In this document: piece by piece, positions 1 through 3,983 of the stretch
How positions within the stretch are numbered: position 1 is the stretch's first letter
How the letters are laid out: each line of letters opens with the position of its first letter
Assembly: GCA_003520455.1 (NCBI GenBank)
Contig: DOUV01001097.1
Span: 1 to 8,066, forward strand
Direction: 5' to 3'
From: Chloroflexota bacterium
GTDB taxonomy: Bacteria; Chloroflexota; Anaerolineae; Ardenticatenales; Ardenticatenaceae
Length of the DNA: 8,066 bases
Notes under the pieces: model-generated
The model's database searches: none
What the model saw: the letters and a program-made list of their open reading frames with translations, nothing else
What the model was told of the DNA's origin: nothing
Made by a program: the position numbers and the translations under genes

Positions 1-192
1 CCGCGAATTATTGAGATGATACTTCCCGTGATCGTCTCCTCGGCCGATTCTCGGTTGTTGCGTGAGAAAGCCGAACTCCTGCGGGAGAAGGGCTGCGAGA
101 TTCTGGAGAAGCCTTTCAATCTGGACGATCTTGTGACGAAGGTCGACGAAGCGGTTGGTCCGCCACCATTCAGGCGGCTTGAAGGCCAATAA
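1..192 (+). CDS. Response regulator receiver domain protein, C-terminal part (5' end outside window)
   Basis: Frame 1 is open from the window edge to TAA at 190-192, giving 63 residues. The visible part matches the last third of a CheY-like receiver domain: a hydrophobic strand ending in VIVSSAD, which carries the conserved Ser/Thr of the phosphorylation switch, then a helix (LREKAELLREKG), then CEILEKPFNLDDL with the conserved Lys-Pro of the last loop, and a final helix. The phospho-acceptor Asp and any upstream domains lie outside the window. The chain ends about 16 residues after the KPF motif's helix, so no C-terminal DNA-binding domain follows; it is either a stand-alone receiver or has its output domain upstream. 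The stop is 13 nt before the glycosyltransferase start, suggesting co-transcription. The family call rests on the motifs alone. Confidence 0.72.
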   Translation, partial: PRIIEMILPVIVSSADSRLLREKAELLREKGCEILEKPFNLDDLVTKVDEAVGPPPFRRLEGQ

Positions 193-197
193 AGGAG
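191..197 (+). promoter_or_regulatory. Ribosome binding site deciding a TTG start for the GT9 gene
   Basis: AAAGGAG lies 8 nt before TTG at 206-208, which fixes the likely start of the glycosyltransferase. An in-frame TTG at 155 would overlap the upstream receiver gene by 38 nt and has no comparable Shine-Dalgarno sequence. The site overlaps the TAA stop of the upstream gene (190-192), so the two genes may be translationally coupled. Confidence 0.65.
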
Positions 198-205
198 ACC
201 CAACC

Positions 206-1105
206 TTGATCGTAGCTCGAGCTGGGAGCGAGCCAGGCATTCGTAAGATCGCCGTCCTCCGGGCCAACGGCATCGGCGACTTTCTCCTCGCCGTGCCGGC
301 GCTGCAAGCGCTGCACGCAACCTACCCTGCAGCCGAGATCACTCTGCTTGGCAAGCCCTGGCATGCCCCGTTTCTCGCTGGCCGGCCGGGACCGGTCGAC
401 CGGGTCATCGTCGTGCCACCAAGCCGCGGGGTCCGTGACGAGCTCGACGTGGTGGAGAAGACCGCCGAGTTGGAGCAGTTCTTCGAGGTCATGGCCCAGG
501 AGGGCTTCGATCTCGCCATCCAGCTCCACGGCGGCGGGCGCTACTCCAACCCCTTCGTCCTCCGCCTCGATGCCCGGATGACGATCGGCCTCAAAAGCCC
601 GGAGGCTGCGGCACTCGACCGCTGGGTGCCCTACATCTACTTCCAGTCTGAAATCTTACGCTGCCTGGAGGTCGTCAGCCTGGTCGGCGCCACGACTGTG
701 GTGCTGGAGCCGCGCCTCGTGGTCACCGCCGCCGATCTGGATGAGGCTCAACGCCTCGTGCCGAACGCAGAGAAGCCGCTCGCGCTCCTCCATCCCGGCG
801 CGACCGACCCGCGCCGCCGGTGGCCGGTCGAGAAGCTCGCCGCAGTGGGGGACGCGCTCGCGCTTGCTGGCGCCCACGTCGTCGTGAGCGGAACAGAGCC
901 AGAGCGAGCGCTCGTCGAGGCGGTGGTGAATAGGATGGGTGTGGAAGCACAGAACGTCTGTGGGCGTCTCTCGCTTGGCGGCCTGGCCGGTCTGCTCTCC
1001 CGCTGCCGGGTGGTCGTCTCCAACGACTCCGGTCCGCTTCACCTGGCGGCGGCGGTCGGAGCGGCGACGGTCGGGATCTACTGGTGCGGAAATCTGATTA
1101 CCTAG
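206..1105 (+). pseudogene. Glycosyltransferase family 9 (ADP-heptose:LPS heptosyltransferase-like), 5' part, interrupted by IS
   Basis: GT9 enzymes transfer sugars from activated donors, classically ADP-heptose, onto envelope glycans; the actual substrate here is unknown. The N-terminal Rossmann half starts with KIAVLRANGIGDFLLAVPAL (about residues 14-33), holding the GIGD glycine loop typical of the family. The donor-binding half shows LLHPGATDPRRRWP (about 193-206), VVVSGTEPE and NDSGPLHLAAAVGA (about 273-286). The native frame ends at residue 298 with WCGNLI; one codon plus TAG (1103-1105) is then contributed by the tip of an insertion sequence. The remaining roughly 86 codons are found after the element at 2583-2842, and joining the two parts restores a frame of about 384 aa, a normal size for the family. 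The truncated product keeps the main donor motifs but lacks the cysteine-rich tail, so residual activity is uncertain. It probably sat in an operon with the receiver gene upstream and the F420 oxidoreductase downstream. Confidence 0.85.
1095..1100. repeat. Target site duplication, left copy (TGATTA)
   Basis: TGATTA directly abuts the left inverted repeat and is repeated exactly at 2577-2582 next to the right inverted repeat. Deleting the element with one copy gives ...AATCTGATTAACGCC..., which reads in frame as N-L-I-N-A of the glycosyltransferase. This shows the 6 bp arose by duplication during transposition. Confidence 0.9.
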
Positions 1106-1119
1106 ATTTGGCCCAAATT
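1101..1119 (+). repeat. Left terminal inverted repeat of the IS
   Basis: CCTAGATTTGGCCCAAATT matches the inward-read right end at 18 of 19 positions; the only difference is position 4 (A here, T on the right). The transposase's final codons (Asn-Leu-Gly-Gln-Ile-stop) are encoded inside this repeat. Similarity continues weakly to position 34, ending in a shared AATCATC block (28/34 overall). Confidence 0.9.
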
Positions 1120-2493
1120 GAGCGGCAAATCATCAAGGGCAGCGAAGGCTGAGTGAAAACCGCCCGCGAGCGGGTGGAGCTGATTGAGCGTAATGCCTTG
1201 GATGTGGCCGTCGGAATCAAGCAGGACGGCTCCGGGAATCTGAAAGGCATCGCGAACGGTTCGGTGAATGCCATATTTGTGGAAGCGCTGATCGGCCTGT
1301 GCCAGATCGTTGCGCGTCCAGATGACGAGATTGTGAGCGAGATGAGCCAGGAGGACGAGCATCTCTTGGGCGGCGAAGCGCTGTTTGTTGCGGTGGGTGA
1401 GGCCCAAGCCCTGTTTGTCGGCGCGGTTTTGGGTTTCGATCCCACCACCACGGCGGTCATAGGCCTGGAGCGCGGCCAAGAGGCCATCAACCGGCTGAAG
1501 CGGCGAAGGCACTGCTTGCTCACCGAGCTGGAAGAGCATCTCATCGGTGAGTGTCAAGACCAGGACATGATGGCTCCTGGAGCCATCCGCTTTCTTGCTG
1601 CGTACAGCCAATTGACGCGTTGGGCGGGTATAGGGGTGAGGTGCTTGCACCCAGCCAACCTCCCGGTCCTCGAGCTTGGAATCGGCATACCACTGGAGCA
1701 CGCTCGCTGCCAGTTTCTCGGCCCGTCGCCAGTTTTTCACCTTGACGAGGATGTGATAGTCACGCGCAAGCAGCCAGTTGATGTCCTTGTCCTCTCCACC
1801 GCCAGCATCCACCCGCACAATCGTGCGCTTGCGCTTGGGCTCGTCCAAGTCCAGGACATCTTCAGTGGTGGTCAGCAGCGCTTGCAGGCAATCGTTGAGC
1901 TGGCGCTTGCCTGGATAGAGCCGATCCACGATCAGTTCTTCGTACTGGGTGGCGACCACGCGACCGAGTTGACGTCCGCGGCGATTCTTCTGCTTGGCGA
2001 AGTACCCTTTGGTCACTCCTTCACCCTGCCGACCAGCAGGCATGCCGGTGGTATCGATGTCAAGCAGTTGCCACTCGTGCTCATAGTTGTGGGCATAACT
2101 CTGCCCGTGGTGGCGCAGAATTGCTTTCAACGCCGTGCGCATCTCGGCAACGTTTTCAGGCGTACACGCGTTCAAGGTGTCGCTGATGGTCGACTGCTCC
2201 GCGCACGCCCTCCGACCAAAGGCTCGTTGGACGGCGCGGTCAGGCCGCACGCGAGTGTTGATCTCGATCAAGCCGCTCCCACCCGCCAGAATATTGATGA
2301 AACAGTCCAGCAGTTTTTCCAGCGGCGTGTGCACAAGCACTTTCTGCTTGATCTTGACATGCTCCGCAACCACCGCCCACAAGCCGAGGCGTTGGAATCG
2401 CATCCCCAATGCCACCAGACCAGCACGAGCCGAGAACGCAATCTCTTCGTCCATGGCGACAGGTCCCTCTGCGATAGGCCACTTGAATGGCAC
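1102..2493 (-). CDS. IS1380-family-like DDE transposase
   Basis: This 463-residue protein catalyses cut-and-paste type transposition through an RNase H-like DDE domain acting on the element's inverted repeats. Likely catalytic residues are D145 or D147 in LLDIDTTG, D229 in IVRVDAGGG and E353 in YDRRGGGIETQ; spacing and context fit IS1380/IS4-like transposases. The N-terminal part (about 20-130) contains the SARAGLVALG and LVHTPLEKLLDCFINILAGG segments typical of the family's DNA-binding region. Position 2493 is a GTG without a clear ribosome binding site. An in-frame ATG at 2454 is preceded by AGAGGGA 9 nt upstream and would give 450 aa. I keep the longer form because residues 2-13 (FKWPIAEGPVA) look like family sequence, but the start is uncertain. 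The TAG stop lies in the left inverted repeat. No frameshift or internal stop is seen, so the gene appears functional. Confidence 0.87.
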   Translation of the reverse strand: MPFKWPIAEGPVAMDEEIAFSARAGLVALGMRFQRLGLWAVVAEHVKIKQKVLVHTPLEKLLDCFINILAGGSGLIEINTRVRPDRAVQRAFGRRACAEQSTISDTLNACTPENVAEMRTALKAILRHHGQSYAHNYEHEWQLLDIDTTGMPAGRQGEGVTKGYFAKQKNRRGRQLGRVVATQYEELIVDRLYPGKRQLNDCLQALLTTTEDVLDLDEPKRKRTIVRVDAGGGEDKDINWLLARDYHILVKVKNWRRAEKLAASVLQWYADSKLEDREVGWVQAPHPYTRPTRQLAVRSKKADGSRSHHVLVLTLTDEMLFQLGEQAVPSPLQPVDGLLAALQAYDRRGGGIETQNRADKQGLGLTHRNKQRFAAQEMLVLLAHLAHNLVIWTRNDLAQADQRFHKYGIHRTVRDAFQIPGAVLLDSDGHIQGITLNQLHPLAGGFHSAFAALDDLPLNLGQI

Positions 2494-2503
2494 ACATCTT
2501 CGC

Positions 2504-2513
2504 AGAGATCTCT
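2504..2513. repeat. Palindrome AGAGATCTCT upstream of the transposase
   Basis: A perfect 10-bp palindrome lies 10 nt upstream of the GTG start of the transposase, in the only noncoding part of the IS (2494-2557). It could be an operator-like or mRNA-structure element limiting transposase expression, or a chance palindrome. Nothing in the sequence decides between these. Confidence 0.3.
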
Positions 2514-2557
2514 CTCGCGGTCATCCCCCTCTCGGCACTCGGGATGATTGGTAGCCT

Positions 2558-2576
2558 AATTTGGGCCAAATCAAGG
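2558..2576 (-). repeat. Right terminal inverted repeat of the IS
   Basis: On the plus strand this reads AATTTGGGCCAAATCAAGG, the inverse complement of the left end with one mismatch. The right end sits upstream of the transposase, so any transposase promoter must lie in or near it. The inward-read TTGATT is a weak -35-like hexamer, but I see no matching -10. Confidence 0.9.
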
Positions 2577-2582
2577 TGATTA
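2577..2582. repeat. Target site duplication, right copy (TGATTA)
   Basis: This is an exact copy of 1095-1100, directly after the right inverted repeat. Its final A begins the AAC (Asn) codon that continues the glycosyltransferase frame. Confidence 0.9.
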
Positions 2583-2842
2583 ACGCCGGACCGTTCTTTC
2601 GAGCCCGCCACCGGCCGGCCATCTCCTGGCGACTGGCATGTCCCGTCTGTGGCCTTGACTGCACGTGCCACGAGTGCGATCACCGCGCCTCATTTGTCGC
2701 CGATGTTCCCACGGAAGAAGTGGTTGCCTCAGCGCTCGACCTCTTCCACGAACCGTGGCGGGCACGTTCCAGTTCCCTGGATCAACTCAATGGAAACTCA
2801 AGGAGTTCGTATGGCTCAAATCGGTTACAAGCTTTCGAGTGA
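2583..2842 (+). pseudogene. Glycosyltransferase family 9, stranded 3' part
   Basis: After removal of the IS and one TSD copy, the GT9 frame continues here with NAGPFFRARHRPAISWRL, then a cysteine-rich stretch (CPVCGLDCTCHEC), then DHRASFVADVPTEEVVASALDL, and stops at TGA 2840-2842. Classic GT9 enzymes carry a similar Cys-containing loop followed by a 'pxxV' helix at this place, which supports the assignment. The fragment has no credible start of its own: the frame's TTG at 2561 is inside the IS repeat and lacks a ribosome binding site. It is therefore probably untranslated. The last 32 nt overlap the start of the F420 oxidoreductase in another frame, so before the insertion the two genes were likely translationally coupled. 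Confidence 0.83.
2800..2805 (+). promoter_or_regulatory. Ribosome binding site of the F420 oxidoreductase
   Basis: AAGGAG lies 5 nt before ATG at 2811 and decides the start among in-frame candidates. The frame is open further upstream (to about 2649), but that stretch is coding in another frame for the GT9 tail. The ATG at 2790 has no comparable site. Confidence 0.7.
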
Positions 2843-3785
2843 GGAGCATGGTCCCAAAGAGTTAGTACGCTACGCGCAGCGGGCAGAGGAGACAGGCTTC
2901 AGCTTCGCGATGATCTCGGATCACTATCACCCCTGGATCGACAAGCAGGGCCAGAGCCCCTACGCCTGGACAGTCATCGGTGGCGTGGCCCAGGCGACCC
3001 GCCGACTGCGGCTGGGCACGGGGGTCACCTGCCCCACGGTCCGCTACCACCCGGCGATCATCGCCCAGGCGGCAGCCACCGCGGCCACGATGATGCCGGG
3101 ACGCTTCATGTTGGGGGTCGGCACGGGGGAGAACCTCAACGAGCACATTCTAGGCGATCGCTGGCCACCGACCCCGATTCGGATCGACATGCTGGAGGAG
3201 GCGGTAGCGGTGATCCGGCTGCTCTGGCAGGGCGGGATGCAGGATCACCACGGCCGCTTCTACACCGTCGAGAACGCCCAGATCTATACCCTGCCCGAGC
3301 AGTTGCCGCCGATCCTGGTCGCTGCGAGCGGGGACGAATCGGCGACGGCAGCGGGACAGATCGGTGACGGCTTGATCTCCACCGCACCGGACGCCAAGCT
3401 GGTGCAGACCTTTCAACAGGCCGGGGGGAGCGGCAAACCGTGCTACGCCGAGTGTTCCGTCTGCTGGGCGGAAAGCGAGGAGCAGGCCAAACAAACCGCC
3501 TACGAATGGTGGCCGACAGCTGCCTTGAAGGGTGAACTGGGTCAAGAGTTGCCGGTGCCGACCTATTTCGAGCAGGCCGTCCAGATGGTGACGCCTGATG
3601 ACGTCGCCAGGGTCGTGGTCGTCGGCCCTGATCCCCAGAAGCACATCGATGGCATCAAGAAATACCTTGACGCCGGTTTCGAGCACGTCTGGATTCACCA
3701 GATCGGCCCGAACCAGGAGGGTTTCTTCCGGTTCTACCAGAAGGAAGTTTTGCCAGGGCTCCGCCGGCAGGGTCTTATCGAGTAG
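2811..3785 (+). CDS. LLM-class F420-dependent oxidoreductase (Fgd-like, TIGR03557-type)
   Basis: The 324-residue product belongs to the bacterial luciferase-like TIM-barrel superfamily, whose members transfer hydride between coenzyme F420 and a substrate in the cytoplasm. Family motifs are clear: IGYKLSSEEHGPKELV at the N-terminus, SDHYHPW at 36-42 (Asp and His correspond to active-site D39/H40 of mycobacterial Fgd1), LGTGVTCPTVRYHPA at 68-82, and LGVGTGENLNEHILGDRWPP at 101-120 (E107 matches the Fgd1 catalytic Glu). ILVAASGDES at 168-177 and VWIHQIGPNQEGFFRF at 293-308 also fit. Length is normal. The Fgd1 phosphate-binding Lys in its 'TSGKGEEL' loop is not conserved; the equivalent here is STAPDAKLV. 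Glucose 6-phosphate is therefore unlikely as substrate and the true substrate is unknown. The gene lies at the end of the former receiver-GT9 operon, and the upstream IS may reduce its expression. Confidence 0.88.
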   Translation: MAQIGYKLSSEEHGPKELVRYAQRAEETGFSFAMISDHYHPWIDKQGQSPYAWTVIGGVAQATRRLRLGTGVTCPTVRYHPAIIAQAAATAATMMPGRFMLGVGTGENLNEHILGDRWPPTPIRIDMLEEAVAVIRLLWQGGMQDHHGRFYTVENAQIYTLPEQLPPILVAASGDESATAAGQIGDGLISTAPDAKLVQTFQQAGGSGKPCYAECSVCWAESEEQAKQTAYEWWPTAALKGELGQELPVPTYFEQAVQMVTPDDVARVVVVGPDPQKHIDGIKKYLDAGFEHVWIHQIGPNQEGFFRFYQKEVLPGLRRQGLIE

Positions 3786-3800
3786 GTGCAGTCGTCGGGA

Positions 3801-3838
3801 TGATCCGCTCGCGGCGCCAGGGATCGGCGAGCGCATCA
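3801..3838. terminator. Hairpin in the convergent intergenic region, candidate bidirectional terminator
   Basis: TGATCCGCTCGC (3801-3812) pairs with GCGAGCGCATCA (3827-3838) in a 12-position stem with one C-C mismatch, around a 14-nt loop that contains GGCGCC. It begins 16 nt after the oxidoreductase stop and lies between two converging genes, where a shared terminator is expected. There is no T-tract on either side, so a standard Rho-independent mechanism is not supported; it may only protect the 3' end of the transcript. Confidence 0.4.
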
Positions 3839-3859
3839 CAAGCGTTGCCGCCGTAACCT

Positions 3860-3983
3860 TCACGGTGTAGCCTACTCTTATTCGAGTATGATGCGCCGGA
3901 TGGGCAACAGCATTGCCCTCGCCCACCCACTTCCAGACATGCAACAGGAAGGCTGTGGTGTACGACCCCTCACGGTGTTGCCT
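3860..3983 (+). repeat. Pair of near-identical 14-bp direct repeats
   Basis: TCACGGTGTAGCCT at 3860-3873 recurs as TCACGGTGTTGCCT at 3970-3983, one mismatch in 14, starts 110 bp apart. The second copy ends on the first base of the GH18 stop triplet (3983-3985). No mobile-element ends or coding function are apparent. A small hairpin (TACTC at 3873-3877, GAGTA at 3884-3888) begins at the end of the first copy. This may be a remnant of a duplication, or chance. Confidence 0.4.

Larger units (their letters stand above)
1101..2576 (-). mobile_element. IS1380-family-like insertion sequence, complete (1,476 bp)
   Basis: The element is bounded by 19-bp terminal inverted repeats beginning CCTAGATT (left) and CCTTGATT (right, read inward), and by a perfect 6-bp direct repeat. 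It carries one transposase gene on the minus strand that fills nearly its whole length. The family call rests on the DDE transposase with a GGGIE motif and on the CCTAGATT tip, which from memory resembles the ends of ISEcp1, an IS1380 member. The length is slightly short of the usual 1.6-1.7 kb. By eye its base composition is less GC-rich than the flanking genes. Intact ends, intact TSD and an intact transposase frame indicate a recent, possibly still active insertion. No passenger gene is present. The name of the individual IS cannot be given without a database search. Confidence 0.88.

Noticed and set aside
155..205. Upstream TTG start for the glycosyltransferase
   Set aside because: It lies inside the receiver gene with no ribosome binding site, whereas TTG at 206 has AAAGGAG 8 nt upstream and begins just before the conserved N-terminal strand.
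1153..2547. A 464-codon open frame on the plus strand covering almost the whole IS
   Set aside because: It is the codon-aligned antisense of the transposase. Such frames stay open whenever the sense gene avoids TTA, CTA and TCA codons, as GC-rich genes do. Its translation shows no family motifs and it has no evident ribosome binding site.
2530..2576. Outward promoter in the right IS end driving the F420 oxidoreductase
   Set aside because: No -35/-10 pair with acceptable spacing is visible on the plus strand across the right inverted repeat.
2649..2810. N-terminal extension of the F420 oxidoreductase by 54 residues
   Set aside because: This stretch codes for the GT9 tail in another frame. 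The family normally starts at about the IGYKLSS motif, and AAGGAG precedes ATG 2811.
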